Notes under the pieces: generated by a model | Seen by the model: the letters and a program-made list of their open reading frames with translations, nothing else | What the model was told of the DNA's origin: nothing | The model's database searches: none | Position numbers and translations under genes: made by a program | Shown: piece after piece, positions 29,207 through 38,583 of the stretch | Numbering within the stretch: position 1 is the stretch's first letter | Layout: the number at the start of each line of letters is the position of its first letter | NCBI RefSeq assembly: GCF_003367355.1 | Contig: NZ_CP031413.1 | Location: 1,054,001 to 1,118,000, forward strand | DNA: 64,000 bases | Reading direction: 5' to 3' | From: Lysobacter sp. TY2-98 | GTDB taxonomy: Bacteria; Pseudomonadota; Gammaproteobacteria; Xanthomonadales; Xanthomonadaceae

Positions 29207-30202
29207 TCAGCGCGTGTGATCGATCGTCAGCTCGGTCTTCGCGTCGGAAGCGACCTTGACGGCGGACGATTCGAGATCGCCTGCCTGGGCATTCGCGATG
29301 CCGGTGCGTGATACGCGCGCGATCACTTCGACCTGAGGCAGCTGCGAGAGACGACGCGTCGGCATCGGGCTGTCGGCATCGGTGAGCGCGACGGTCGCGG
29401 GAAGGTCCGACAGGGCGATGCGCTTTGCGGCGACCGGCATCGGCATGCCGCCGGGTTCGCGCGCGATCACGAACACTGCGGCGTCCTTCGGTAGGCCGGG
29501 GCGCAGGCCGGGTGCGATGTCGACGCGCACGGTCAGCGCGCGTGTCTTCGGCAGTGCGGAGTCCGGCAGCGGTGGCAGACCGGCGTCGCGACGTGCGTCG
29601 TCGATCTGCGTGCGCAACGCGGAGGCCGTGGCGGGATCGACGTTGGCGAGCAGCGACTCCCATGTCGTTGCGGCGTCCGCCGCCTTGCCCGCCTGACGCT
29701 GGGCGACGCCGAGGAACCAGCGCGAGCGCTGGTGCGCGGGCTGGATCTCGAGTGCGTGGTGCAGCATCGCGATCGCCTCGTCGTCGAAGCGACGGCCGGG
29801 TGCCGCAATGGCGCGCGCTTCGGCCGCTTGTGCGAGCAGGTCCGGATCGTCCGGCGCGTAACGCAGCGCTTGACCGTACACACGCGCGACGTCGGCCGGG
29901 CGGCCTTCGGCGCGATAGGCATCGGCCAGCAAACGCCAACCGTCGGCCTGCGCAGGCTTGCGTGCGAGTTCGGCTTCGAGCCGTTCGACCGCCGAGGCCA
30001 GCGTGTCGACCGGCTTGAGCTTGGCGGGATCGAGCGCGGCCGGCGTGCCCACGAGGAGATACATCGCAGACACCGCGACCAGGGCTGCGCCCGCGACCAC
30101 GCCGCCGACCGCCGGACGTCGACGTATCAATGGCCCGAACGCGAGAACCAGTACGGCGAGGCCGAGCGCGAGCGCTGCGGCGATGAAGCTGTTCGGAATC
30201 AC
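29207..30202 (-). CDS. ccmI: Cytochrome c maturation TPR protein CcmI (CycH)
   Basis: Apocytochrome chaperone of system I heme-lyase complex. The 331-residue protein has two N-terminal membrane helices (about residues 5-25 and 33-52), then a periplasmic TPR region (WRLLADAYRAEGRPADVARVYGQAL is the clearest unit, quoted here as RAEGRPADVARVYGQ) and a C-terminal beta-rich domain. It is the last gene of the operon. The GTG start overlaps the ccmH stop by four bases (GTGA). A bidirectional terminator lies behind it. Confidence 0.9.
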   Translation of the reverse strand: MIPNSFIAAALALGLAVLVLAFGPLIRRRPAVGGVVAGAALVAVSAMYLLVGTPAALDPAKLKPVDTLASAVERLEAELARKPAQADGWRLLADAYRAEGRPADVARVYGQALRYAPDDPDLLAQAAEARAIAAPGRRFDDEAIAMLHHALEIQPAHQRSRWFLGVAQRQAGKAADAATTWESLLANVDPATASALRTQIDDARRDAGLPPLPDSALPKTRALTVRVDIAPGLRPGLPKDAAVFVIAREPGGMPMPVAAKRIALSDLPATVALTDADSPMPTRRLSQLPQVEVIARVSRTGIANAQAGDLESSAVKVASDAKTELTIDHTR

Positions 30203-30645
30203 CAGTCACCACCGTCGTCGTTTGCGACCGGGACGTCCGCACGATTACGCGAGCGATCACGCACCACGCGCCAGACGACGGCACCACCGGTGAGCAGCAC
30301 GAGCACGGGGCCGAACCACAGCAGCCACGTGGACGGCTCGACCTCCGGCTTGTACAGGACGAACTCGCCGTAACGATCGACGAGGAAACGCCGGATCTCG
30401 TCGTCGCTGCGACCTTCGCGCATGAGTTGGAGGATTTCGCGGCGCAGATCGATCGCGATCAGCGCTTCCGAATCGGCGATCGACTGGTTCTGGCACATCA
30501 CGCAGCGAAGCTGGTGCGTGAGATCGCGGAAACGCGCTTCCTCCGCGGCGTTGCGGAATTCCAGCGGGCGCCGGTCGGCAACCTGGGCGGACACCGTGCC
30601 GATCATCAGCATCGTGGCGAGCAGGGCGAACAGGAGCTTACGCAC
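30199..30645 (-). CDS. ccmH: Cytochrome c maturation thioredoxin-like protein CcmH
   Basis: Periplasm-facing membrane protein that keeps apocytochrome c cysteines reduced for heme ligation. The signature LRCVMCQNQSIADSEA places the redox pair at Cys48 and Cys51. A cleavable N-terminal signal (LLFALLATMLMIGTVSA) and a C-terminal membrane helix (TWLLWFGPVLVLLTGGAVVW) are visible. I start at GTG 30645, which places the signal peptide first and overlaps the ccmG stop by eight bases; a longer frame from 30702 adds an unrelated Cys-rich leader. Confidence 0.92.
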   Translation of the reverse strand: MRKLLFALLATMLMIGTVSAQVADRRPLEFRNAAEEARFRDLTHQLRCVMCQNQSIADSEALIAIDLRREILQLMREGRSDDEIRRFLVDRYGEFVLYKPEVEPSTWLLWFGPVLVLLTGGAVVWRVVRDRSRNRADVPVANDDGGDW

Positions 30646-31189
30646 CACGTTCGGTCTCCAGCGCATGCAGCTTGGGCAGCAACTCGTTCGCGATGATGGC
30701 ATCGGTCAACGGGCCGACGTGCTTCCAGCGGATGCGACCGGTCGCGTCGATCAGGAAGGTTTCCGGCGCGCCGTAGATGCCGAAGTCGATGGCCGTCGTG
30801 CCCGGTTCGTCGGCGATGACCAGCCAGTACGGATTGCCGAACTGTTCGAGCCAGCGCAGTGCGTCCTCGCGGGCGTCCTTGAGGTCGTATCCGACGATGC
30901 GCACTCGCTTGGTTTCGGCGAAGCGCGTGATGACCGGATGTTCTTCGCGACACGCCGGGCACCAGCTGCCCCAGACGTTGAGCACGTAGGGTGCGCCGCG
31001 CAGATCGGCCGCACGAACCGCGCGCTCGGGCTGGTGCAGCGAGGGCAGCGCGAACTCCGGTGTCGCCTTGCCGATCAGCGGCGACGGGAGGGCTTCGCGA
31101 TCGGGTTTGCGGCTCTGCCACACGCCGGCGGCGAGCAGCACCGCGAGCAGACCGAAGATCGCGAGCGGAATCCAGCGCGAGCGCGTCAC
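30638..31189 (-). CDS. ccmG: Thiol:disulfide interchange protein CcmG (DsbE)
   Basis: Membrane-anchored periplasmic thioredoxin that reduces apocytochrome c via CcmH. The 183-residue protein has an N-terminal anchor (WIPLAIFGLLAVLLAAGVW) and the thioredoxin motif GSWCPAC with Cys77 and Cys80, followed by the cis-Pro-bearing YGAPETFLIDATGRI. The GTG start overlaps the ccmF stop by four bases. Its operon place between ccmF and ccmH is standard. Confidence 0.95.
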   Translation of the reverse strand: MTRSRWIPLAIFGLLAVLLAAGVWQSRKPDREALPSPLIGKATPEFALPSLHQPERAVRAADLRGAPYVLNVWGSWCPACREEHPVITRFAETKRVRIVGYDLKDAREDALRWLEQFGNPYWLVIADEPGTTAIDFGIYGAPETFLIDATGRIRWKHVGPLTDAIIANELLPKLHALETERGA

Positions 31190-33156
31190 GGTGTTGCTCC
31201 GACGGCGATGGTGTCATCCGTCGCGGGCGACTTCGACGTTGCACGCGCGCTGCGGAAGCGACGATCCGTCGCGGCCGCGAAGCCGCCGAGCGCCATCAGT
31301 AGCGCACCGCCCCAGATCCAGCGCACGAACGGCTTGACGTGCACGCGCACCGCCCACGAGCCACCGCCGAGCGATTCGCCGAGCGCGACGTAGAGATCAC
31401 GCGCGACGCCGGGAATGATCGCGGCTTCGGTCATGACCTGGCCACCGCTGGCGTAGCTGCGCTTCTCGGGATGCATGGTGTCGATGACGCGCCCCTTCTC
31501 GGACACGATGACCGTGCCGCGATCGGCGATGTAGTTCGGGCCCTGGCGGCGCTCGACGCCGTCGAAACGGAACTCGTAAGCGCCGAGTTCGACGGTCTGT
31601 CCCGGCTTCAGCGCGAGTTCGTGCTGCTGCGCCATGCCTTCGACCAGAAGCGCGCCCGCGACGAACAGCGCCAGGCCGGTATGCGCGAGGATCATCCCGA
31701 CCATCTCGGCCGTGAATCGGCCGCCCGCGTTGCGGACACGTTGCACGACGAAGCGTGCGGTGCCGAATGCGAGCCACACCGCACCGGCGATGCCCAGCGC
31801 GCTCTTCCAGCCGCCCTGCGGCATCAGCAGGAACGTGGCGATGCCGCAGATGACGGCCAGCACGGCGAGCGGGATGAGCAGCTTCGCCGGGCGCGACGGC
31901 TCCTCACGTTGCCAGCGCGTCAGCGGGCCGAAGGGCAGCAGCGCCGCCAGCAACGCGACCAGCGGAATGAAGAACGACGCGAAGTAGGGTGGGCCGACCG
32001 AGATCTTGCCCATGTCCAGCGCGTCGGCGAGCAGCGGATACAGCGTGCCCAGCAACACCATCGCGCAGGACGCGCTGAGCAGCACGTTGTTGACGAGCAG
32101 CAGCGTCTCGCGCGAGAACGTCGCGAAGTAGCGCTCCGGCGTCGTGCTGTTCTCCGGTGCCTTCAGTGCGTAGAGCAGCAGCGAACCGCCGATCACGATG
32201 CCGAGGAAGATCAGCACGAAGGTGCCGCGCGTCGGGTCCGCGGCGAACGCGTGCACGCTCGTCAGCACGCCCGAGCGTACGAGGAACGTGCCGAGCAGAG
32301 ACAACGAGAACGCGGCGATCGCGAGCAGCAGCGTCCAGCCGACGAAGCCGCCGCGCTTTTCCGTCACCGCCTGCGAATGGATCAGTGCGGCGCCGGCGAG
32401 CCACGGCATGAACGATGCGTTCTCGACCGGATCCCAGAACCACCAGCCGCCCCAGCCGAGTTCGTAGTACGCCCACCACGAGCCGAGCGCGATGCCGACG
32501 GTGAGGAATGCCCAGGCGACGTTCGTCCACGGGCGCGTCCAGCGCAGCCAGCGCGTGTCGACGTCACCTTCGAGCAGCGCGGCGATCGCGAACGCGAACG
32601 GCACCGAGAAGCCGACATAGCCCGTGTAGAGCATCGGCGGATGCACGATCAGGCCGGGATCCTGCAGCAGCGGATTGAGATCGCGGCCTTCGGCGGCCAT
32701 GGGCAGCAGGCGCGTGAACGGGTTGCTGGTGAAGATCAGGAAGGCGAGGAAGCCGACCGCGATGATCCCCATCACACCGATGACGCGCGCGACCACGTGA
32801 CGGGGCAGCGCGTTCGAGAACGTCGCGACCGCGCCGGTCCACAGCGCGAGCACCAGCGCCCACAGCAGCAGCGAGCCTTCGTGCGAGCCCCACACCGCGG
32901 AATAGCGATACGCCATCGGCAGCAAGGAATTGCTGTTGTCGGCGACGTACTTCACCGAGAAGTCCTGCGTCACGAACGCGTGCGTCAACACGCCGAACGC
33001 GATCGCGATGCAGGCGAGCTGCGCGTAAGCCGCCGGCCGCGCGACGTCCATCCACGCGACGATGCCGCGCTGCGCACCGATCAGCGGCAGCGCGGCCTGC
33101 GCGATCGCGATGATGAACGCGAGCAGCAGCGCGAACTGGCCAAGTTCGGGAAGCAT
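31186..33156 (-). CDS. ccmF: Heme lyase subunit CcmF
   Basis: Large membrane protein of the cytochrome c synthetase, which attaches heme from holo-CcmE to apocytochrome. The 656-residue protein has about 14 membrane helices and the WWD-like heme-handling motif WGGWWFWDPVENASFMPW; the segment AVWGSHEGSLLLW is also diagnostic. I use ATG 33156 (MLPELGQFALLLAF), the family N-terminus. A GTG at 33171 in frame would overlap the ccmE stop by four bases, as other genes in this operon do, so it is a real alternative. Confidence 0.94.
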   Translation of the reverse strand: MLPELGQFALLLAFIIAIAQAALPLIGAQRGIVAWMDVARPAAYAQLACIAIAFGVLTHAFVTQDFSVKYVADNSNSLLPMAYRYSAVWGSHEGSLLLWALVLALWTGAVATFSNALPRHVVARVIGVMGIIAVGFLAFLIFTSNPFTRLLPMAAEGRDLNPLLQDPGLIVHPPMLYTGYVGFSVPFAFAIAALLEGDVDTRWLRWTRPWTNVAWAFLTVGIALGSWWAYYELGWGGWWFWDPVENASFMPWLAGAALIHSQAVTEKRGGFVGWTLLLAIAAFSLSLLGTFLVRSGVLTSVHAFAADPTRGTFVLIFLGIVIGGSLLLYALKAPENSTTPERYFATFSRETLLLVNNVLLSASCAMVLLGTLYPLLADALDMGKISVGPPYFASFFIPLVALLAALLPFGPLTRWQREEPSRPAKLLIPLAVLAVICGIATFLLMPQGGWKSALGIAGAVWLAFGTARFVVQRVRNAGGRFTAEMVGMILAHTGLALFVAGALLVEGMAQQHELALKPGQTVELGAYEFRFDGVERRQGPNYIADRGTVIVSEKGRVIDTMHPEKRSYASGGQVMTEAAIIPGVARDLYVALGESLGGGSWAVRVHVKPFVRWIWGGALLMALGGFAAATDRRFRSARATSKSPATDDTIAVGATP

Positions 33157-33167
33157 GTCGAGACTGC

Positions 33168-33668
33168 TCACTGCATCGCTTCTGCAGGAGCGCCCTGCGC
33201 TGGCGTCGCATCCGCACGGACATCGTGCTTGACATGCGCCTTGCCCATCTTCTCGGCGACTTCCTTCGGCATGTACGTCTCGTCGTGCTTGGCGAGCACT
33301 TGTTCGGCGACGAAGCGGTCGCCCTGCATGCGGCCGGTGGCGATCACCGCCTGATCCTCGCGGAACAGGTCGGGCAGGATGCCGGTGTAGACGACGGGCA
33401 TGATTCGGTCGCCGTCGGTGACGTCGAAATGCGCTTCCATGGAGCCCTGGGCACGCTTGAACGAACCGCGCGCGACCATGCCGCCCAGGCGGAACTTCGC
33501 GCTGCCGTCGCGCACTTGCGCACCGGCCTGGCCACCGAGGATTTCGGCAGGCGTGTAGAGGTAGGCGACGTTGCGCTGCAGCGCCATTGCGACGAGCGTG
33601 GCCGCGAGGCCGGCGCCGAGCACGAGCGCGACGAGCCACAACAGGCGACGGCGACGGATCGGATTCAT
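33168..33668 (-). CDS. ccmE: Periplasmic heme chaperone CcmE
   Basis: Binds heme covalently in the periplasm and passes it to CcmF. The 166-residue protein has an N-terminal anchor ([20 protein letters not shown]) and an OB-fold domain. The heme-binding His128 and Tyr132 stand in [13 protein letters not shown]. The C-terminal tail is flexible and charged. The start overlaps the ccmD stop (ATGA). Confidence 0.95.
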   Translation of the reverse strand: MNPIRRRRLLWLVALVLGAGLAATLVAMALQRNVAYLYTPAEILGGQAGAQVRDGSAKFRLGGMVARGSFKRAQGSMEAHFDVTDGDRIMPVVYTGILPDLFREDQAVIATGRMQGDRFVAEQVLAKHDETYMPKEVAEKMGKAHVKHDVRADATPAQGAPAEAMQ

Positions 33669-33835
33669 TGCGTTTCCACGGAACGGTTCGGACGCGCACG
33701 CGCGGCATCGCGTTGTTCGCGCCGGCGTGCGGCGCGCAGGTGACGGACGATCTGGATGCGCGTCGACAGAAAATCCCAGCCCAGCACCACGGCGAACACG
33801 GCGTAGGCGGCGGTGACGTAGCCGGCGTAGCTCAT
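33665..33835 (-). CDS. ccmD: Heme exporter subunit CcmD
   Basis: A 56-residue single-helix protein that releases holo-CcmE from the CcmABC complex. One membrane helix ([20 protein letters not shown]) is followed by a very basic cytoplasmic tail rich in Arg. The gene overlaps both neighbours by four bases (ATGA), which fixes its start and place in the operon. Confidence 0.9.
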   Translation of the reverse strand: MSYAGYVTAAYAVFAVVLGWDFLSTRIQIVRHLRAARRREQRDAARARPNRSVETQ

Positions 33836-34581
33836 CGCGCGCCTCCGGCGGCCTGCGCGACCCAGGATTTGCCGGCCTCGCGGCGCAGGTTGTCGGCGCG
33901 TGCGCGCGCAAGCAGTGCGCCGACGAACCAGACGTGCGTGCCGACGACCATCCAGATCAGCGGCGCCATCATCGAGGGGTCCATCGACGACTTGCCGAAC
34001 AGTCGGATCGTCTGGCCCTGGTGCAGCGAGTTCCACCACACCACGGAGTAATGAATGATCGGCAGCAGCACGACACCGACGATCGCGAGGAACGAGGCGG
34101 CGCGCGACGCGATGCGGCGGTCGTCGATCGCGTTGTAGATGCCCATCACGCCGAGGTAGAGGAACAGCAGGATCAGCTCGGTGGTCAGGCGTGGATCCCA
34201 GTCCCACCACGTTCCCCACATCGGCTTGCCCCAGATCGAGCCGGTGAGCAGCGTGATCAGCGTGAACGCGGCGCCGATCGGGGCGCAGGCCATCGCGAGG
34301 ATCTCGCACAGCTTGATGCGCCAGATCAGCGCGATCGCGGCGTAGAACGCCATCGCGGCGAACGCGGCCATCGACATCCAAGCCGAGGGGACGTGGATGT
34401 ACAGGATGCGGAAGCTGTCGCCCTGCTGGTAATCGGCCGGCACCGTGAACAGCGCGCCGTAGAGGCCGACCAGCATCGTCAGCAGGCCGACGCCATAGGC
34501 CCACGGCGCCCAGCGCGCGGCGAAGCGGTCGAAGTAGGGCGGCGAGCCGAGTTGGTGGAACCAGCGAACCAGCGGATTCAT
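33832..34581 (-). CDS. ccmC: Heme-handling membrane protein CcmC
   Basis: Presents heme to CcmE within the CcmABCD complex. The 249-residue protein has six membrane helices and the tryptophan-rich periplasmic motif [14 protein letters not shown], with conserved His residues in [10 protein letters not shown] and [15 protein letters not shown]. It starts 90 nt after ccmB, the only sizeable gap in this operon. Confidence 0.96.
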   Translation of the reverse strand: MNPLVRWFHQLGSPPYFDRFAARWAPWAYGVGLLTMLVGLYGALFTVPADYQQGDSFRILYIHVPSAWMSMAAFAAMAFYAAIALIWRIKLCEILAMACAPIGAAFTLITLLTGSIWGKPMWGTWWDWDPRLTTELILLFLYLGVMGIYNAIDDRRIASRAASFLAIVGVVLLPIIHYSVVWWNSLHQGQTIRLFGKSSMDPSMMAPLIWMVVGTHVWFVGALLARARADNLRREAGKSWVAQAAGGAR

Positions 34582-34671
34582 GCGGACATCGAGGCAGGCG
34601 GATGGCCCGCGTAGGGGGCAGTGTCCCGGGCGGTGGCCAGCGGGCGCTTGATCAGACTCAATTCGAAGGCC

Positions 34672-35358
34672 TCAGTTCAGCGCGATCCGCAGGGCGGCGG
34701 CCGCGGCGAGCGGGGCCAGCAGCAGGCTCGCGACCAGTCCGGCACCGAGCAGCAGCAGTGCCCCGGTCGGGTCGAGACCCTGCGAGGCGACGACGACGCT
34801 TCCCGCGCCGAAGACCAGCACCGGCACGTAAAGAGGCAGGGCCAGCAGGGCCACAAGTATACCGGAGCGCTTCATTCCGACGGTCAGCGCGGCGACCACG
34901 GCGCCGATCAGACTCAGCAATGGCGTCCCCAGCGCGAGCGACGCCATCAGCACCGGCAGCTCGTCCGCCGGAAGGTGCAGCAGTACACCGAGCAGCGGGG
35001 TCGCGACGAGCAGCGGCAGTGTCGTCGTCGCCCAGTGCATGGCGGTCCGGACGAGAACCAGCCACGACAGCGGCACGGGCGCGAGCATCCACTGCTCGAG
35101 CGACCCGTCCTCGGCGTCGGAGCGGAACAGGCTGTCCAGCGACAGTTGGCCGGCCAGCAGCACCGCAAGCCACAACACGGCGCTGGCGACCTTGGGCAAC
35201 AGCTTCTCTTCGGCACCGAGGGCGAGCGCGAACAGGACGACGACCAGCACCGCGAACAGCGCCGGCTGCAGGGCGTCGCTGCGGCGTCGCCACAGCAGGC
35301 GGGCGTCGCGGCGGACCAGCGCCGCGGCCGAGGTGGCGAGACCCGGGCCGCGTGTCAT
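34672..35358 (-). CDS. ccmB: Heme exporter permease CcmB
   Basis: Membrane subunit of the CcmAB ABC complex that powers release of holo-CcmE. The 228-residue protein has six predicted helices; the segment [19 protein letters not shown] is the most diagnostic. It starts with an ATGA overlap on the ccmA stop, so the two subunits are translationally coupled. Confidence 0.94.
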   Translation of the reverse strand: MTRGPGLATSAAALVRRDARLLWRRRSDALQPALFAVLVVVLFALALGAEEKLLPKVASAVLWLAVLLAGQLSLDSLFRSDAEDGSLEQWMLAPVPLSWLVLVRTAMHWATTTLPLLVATPLLGVLLHLPADELPVLMASLALGTPLLSLIGAVVAALTVGMKRSGILVALLALPLYVPVLVFGAGSVVVASQGLDPTGALLLLGAGLVASLLLAPLAAAAALRIALN

Positions 35359-35993
35359 GCCGGCCGCCCCAGCTCGAGCAGGCGGGTGCGCACCGGGGGG
35401 GCGGCGTAGGCGCCGTGGGTGGTCAGCAGCGATGCGCCGCCATCGTCGAGATGCAGGCGGATCAGCCGGTTCACCAGCTCGATGCCGTCCAGGTCGAGGT
35501 TGGCGTAGGGCTCATCGAGTAGCCACAGCGGGCAGGGAGACAGCCAGAGCCGGGCGAGGGCGAGACGTTTGCGCTGGCCAGCCGAGAGTTGGCGCGCCAG
35601 CTGGTCCTCGTAGCCGGCGAGGCCGACAAGATCCAACGCGTCTTCGGCGGTCAAACCCGCGCGTCGACCCTGCAGGCCGGCGAGATAGTCCAGGTTTTCC
35701 AGCGTCGACAGGTCGCCCTTCAGCCCCGACAGGTGACCGACATAACCGATGACGCCCGCACGTTCGGCGGGCGTCGCGTGGCGTCCGTCGATACGGACCT
35801 CGCCGGCGTCAGCGCGCAGGAGACCCGCGAGCACGCGAAGCAGCGTCGTCTTGCCCGCGCCGTTGCCGCCCTGCACGAGCAGCGCCTCGCCGATGTCGAC
35901 CGAAAGGTCGAGCGGCCCGAAGACGGGCTCGTCGTCGCGGGAGAAGCGCAGGCCGGTGGCGTCGAGCAGCGGCGGTCGGGAGGCGTCGGGCAT
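35355..35993 (-). CDS. ccmA: Heme exporter ATP-binding protein CcmA
   Basis: ATPase of the CcmAB complex, 212 residues. Walker A is [18 protein letters not shown], the ABC signature is [14 protein letters not shown] and Walker B is [12 protein letters not shown]. It is the first gene of the ccmABCDEFGHI operon. The gap of 32 nt to the DUF3293 gene upstream on the same strand means both may share a promoter. Confidence 0.96.
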   Translation of the reverse strand: MPDASRPPLLDATGLRFSRDDEPVFGPLDLSVDIGEALLVQGGNGAGKTTLLRVLAGLLRADAGEVRIDGRHATPAERAGVIGYVGHLSGLKGDLSTLENLDYLAGLQGRRAGLTAEDALDLVGLAGYEDQLARQLSAGQRKRLALARLWLSPCPLWLLDEPYANLDLDGIELVNRLIRLHLDDGGASLLTTHGAYAAPPVRTRLLELGRPA

Positions 35994-36025
35994 CGGCGTT
36001 CAAGACGGCCGATGGCCGCAGCCGC

Positions 36026-36511
36026 TCATTCTATCCAGTCGACATGCGGCAGGTCGGCGCCGGGCGGTCGCGGCATCAGCATGTGGAGGCGGACCGGCTC
36101 GCCGGCCAGCCAGGCGAGGATGCCGGCCTGGTCGAATTCACGACCGAGCGCGTCGGCCCGGTCGGCGTCGAGTCCCGCGACCAGCCAGCCGGCCTCGCGG
36201 TACTCGCCGTCCGGCGCCTGCGCCCACGTGCGGCGTGCGTCAACGCCCAGCGCCGCCAGCCGCGCGGCCAGCGCGTCGTCCGACGCCGCGTTGTCGCGTG
36301 TCGGCTGCGATTCGGCGTCCGGATTCCACGCGGTGATAAAGCCGTATGTCGACGCAGGCACGCGTGCTTCCACCTCCGCCGCGAGCTCACCGACGCCGAG
36401 CTCGATCGTCGTTTCGCCGAACTCAACGCAGTAGCGCGCCCGCGCGAATGCGCGCGCCAGTTCGATCGGATCGTCCTGTGTCGCGTCCTCGTGCGTCCCG
36501 TGATCGCTCAT
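36026..36511 (-). CDS. DUF3293 domain protein
   Basis: A 161-residue cytoplasmic protein. The segment ASTYGFITAWNPDAESQPTR and the C-terminal part with GILAWLAGEPVRLHML fit the small DUF3293 family, whose function is not known. The product is acidic. It is divergent from the aminotransferase gene (56-nt gap) and lies 32 nt upstream of ccmA on the same strand, so it could be the first gene of that transcript. Confidence 0.8.
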   Translation of the reverse strand: MSDHGTHEDATQDDPIELARAFARARYCVEFGETTIELGVGELAAEVEARVPASTYGFITAWNPDAESQPTRDNAASDDALAARLAALGVDARRTWAQAPDGEYREAGWLVAGLDADRADALGREFDQAGILAWLAGEPVRLHMLMPRPPGADLPHVDWIE

Positions 36512-36567
36512 GCCGCCGTCCGCCTCCTTTACGTAAACTCGTGGCCCCTTCGAAAGGCCCCGCGCGA

Positions 36568-37716
36568 ATGACGCCCGAGACCAAGCTGCCCAAGGTCGGT
36601 ACCACCATTTTCACCGTGATGTCGCAACTGGCCGTCGAGCACGGCGCGGTGAACCTGGGGCAGGGCTTTCCCGATTTCGACGTGCCGGCGCGGCTCGTCG
36701 AAGCGCTCGACCGCGCGATGCGCGAAGGGCGCAACCAGTATTCGCCGATGACGGGTGTGCCGCCGCTGCGCGCAGCCATTGCGAACAAGACCGAGCGTTG
36801 CTACGGATACCGGCCCGATGCTGACGCGGAAGTGACGGTGACGTCGGGCGCGTCCGAGGCGATCTTCGACGCGGTGCACGCGGTGGTGCGCCCCGGCGAC
36901 GAAGTGGTCGTGCTGGATCCCTGCTACGACTGCTACGAACCGGCGATCGATCTTGCTGGCGGCGTCGCGGTTCATGTCGCGCTCGATCCCGAAACCTTCG
37001 CGCCGAACTGGCCCGCCATCCGCGCTGCGGTGACGCCGCGCACGCGCATGATCATGATCAACTCACCGCACAACCCCTCGGGTGCGATGTGGTCGGCGGA
37101 CGACATGCAGCAGCTGATCGCGCTGCTCGACCGAACGTCAATCTACCTGCTGTCGGACGAGGTCTACGAGCACATCATCTTCGACGGACGTCGCCACGAA
37201 TCGGCGCTGCGCTATCCGGAACTGCGTTCGCGCGCGTTCGTCATTTCGAGCTTCGGCAAGACCTATCACTGCACCGGCTGGAAGATCGGGTACTGCATCG
37301 CCCCGCCAGCGCTGTCGGTCGAGTTCCGCAAGGTCCACCAGTACAACACCTTCTGCACGTTCACCCCGGCGCAGTTCGCGTTCGCGGAGATGATCGAGGC
37401 GGAGCCCGAACACTACGAGCAGCTCGGCGCGTTCTACGAGACGAAGCGCGACCGCTTCCGCGCGCAGCTGCTGACGACGAAGCTGCGCCCGCTCCCGGTT
37501 CCGGGCGGCTACTTCCAGCTCGTCGACTATTCGGCCGTGAGCGATCTGCCGGACGCCGAATTCTGCCGCTGGCTGACCATCGAGAAAGGCGTCGTCGCGA
37601 TTCCGCTGTCGCCGTTCTACGGTACGCCACCCGCGGGCCAGCGCCTCGCGCGCCTGTGCTTCGCGAAGAACGAATCGACGCTCGATGCGGCGATCGAACG
37701 CCTGCAGAAGCTCTGA
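36568..37716 (+). CDS. Methionine aminotransferase (kynurenine/glutamine transaminase-like)
   Basis: PLP enzyme of aminotransferase class I/II, 382 residues, close to E. coli YbdL. The start MTPETKLPKVGTTIFTVMS and NLGQGFPDFDVP are the family signature; the PLP lysine is Lys231 in SSFGKTYHCTGWKIGY, and INSPHNPSGAMW and the RLCFAKNE region are conserved. YbdL-type enzymes transaminate methionine and related amino acids, using 2-oxo acids such as KMTB. The omega-amidase gene directly downstream would hydrolyse the 2-oxo acid amide product, so the pair fits closure of the methionine salvage cycle. Confidence 0.92.
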   Translation: MTPETKLPKVGTTIFTVMSQLAVEHGAVNLGQGFPDFDVPARLVEALDRAMREGRNQYSPMTGVPPLRAAIANKTERCYGYRPDADAEVTVTSGASEAIFDAVHAVVRPGDEVVVLDPCYDCYEPAIDLAGGVAVHVALDPETFAPNWPAIRAAVTPRTRMIMINSPHNPSGAMWSADDMQQLIALLDRTSIYLLSDEVYEHIIFDGRRHESALRYPELRSRAFVISSFGKTYHCTGWKIGYCIAPPALSVEFRKVHQYNTFCTFTPAQFAFAEMIEAEPEHYEQLGAFYETKRDRFRAQLLTTKLRPLPVPGGYFQLVDYSAVSDLPDAEFCRWLTIEKGVVAIPLSPFYGTPPAGQRLARLCFAKNESTLDAAIERLQKL

Positions 37717-37725
37717 GGCCCGCGC

Positions 37726-38556
37726 ATGCATCCGCATCATCCCGACGATCGCGAAATGGCCACGGCGCTGCGCGTGAGCCTCGTGCAGGGCGACACCCGC
37801 TGGCACGATCCCGAAGCGAACCGCACGTACTACGGAGAACTGATTCGCGCCCTGCGTGGCACCACCGATCTCGTTGTGCTGCCGGAAACCTTCACCAGCG
37901 GCTTCTCCAACGACGCCATCGACCGCGCCGAAACCATGGACGGCCCGACCGTGCAGTGGATGCGCGACTGGGCGAGGAAACTCGACGCGGCGGTCACCGG
38001 CAGCGTGCAGCTGAGAACGGAAGGCGGCGTCAGCAATCGCCTGCTGTTCGTGACGCCCGATGGCAGCGTGCAGTACTACGACAAGCGTCACCTGTTCCGC
38101 TACGCGGGCGAACACGAGCGTTACGCCGCGGGGCGCGATCGGCTGGTGCTCGAGTGGCGCGGCTGGCGCATCTGCCCGCTGGTCTGCTACGACCTGCGCT
38201 TCCCGGTGTTCTCGCGAAATCGCTTCGATGTCGAGCGTGCGAACGATCTCGACTACGACCTGTTGCTCTACGTCGCCAACTGGCCGGGCGTGCGCGGGCA
38301 TGCCTGGCGCACGTTGCTGCTCGCGCGTGCGATGGAGAACCTGTGCTACGTCGCGGCGGTGAATCGCGTCGGTACCGACGGCAACGGGCTGACCTACGCG
38401 GGCGACAGTGCGGTGATCGATTTCCTCGGCAACCCGCTCAGCGAATGCGCGGACCAGGAAGTCGTCGTCACCACCACGCTGCTACGCCACGAACTGCAGG
38501 CTTACCGCAAGCGCTTCCCGGCGATGCTCGACGCCGACCGCTTCGAACTGAAGTGA
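37726..38556 (+). CDS. Omega-amidase YafV-type (nitrilase family)
   Basis: A 276-residue carbon-nitrogen hydrolase that hydrolyses 2-oxoglutaramate and 2-oxosuccinamate. The Glu-Lys-Cys triad is visible: LPETFTSGF, YDKRHLFRYAG, and Cys154 in PLVCYDLRFPVFSRN. I use ATG 37726, which has GAGG seven bases upstream; the homologous core begins only at the second Met (37756), so the first ten residues are uncertain. It starts ten bases after the aminotransferase stop, a tight pair that supports the glutamine-transaminase/omega-amidase pathway. Confidence 0.93.
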   Translation: MHPHHPDDREMATALRVSLVQGDTRWHDPEANRTYYGELIRALRGTTDLVVLPETFTSGFSNDAIDRAETMDGPTVQWMRDWARKLDAAVTGSVQLRTEGGVSNRLLFVTPDGSVQYYDKRHLFRYAGEHERYAAGRDRLVLEWRGWRICPLVCYDLRFPVFSRNRFDVERANDLDYDLLLYVANWPGVRGHAWRTLLLARAMENLCYVAAVNRVGTDGNGLTYAGDSAVIDFLGNPLSECADQEVVVTTTLLRHELQAYRKRFPAMLDADRFELK

Positions 38557-38563
38557 AACGCCG

Positions 38564-38583
38564 CCGGCCTCAGACGAGGCCGG
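38564..38583. other. Hairpin between the omega-amidase gene and the GntP permease gene
   Basis: CCGGCCTC and GAGGCCGG pair around AGAC. The stem overlaps the GntP stop codon and lacks a T-run, so intrinsic termination is doubtful; it is the only structure in the 13-nt convergent gap. Confidence 0.35.

Noticed and set aside
38564..38583. Intrinsic terminator for the omega-amidase gene
   Set aside because: The stem is good but no T-run follows on either strand; kept only as a hairpin.
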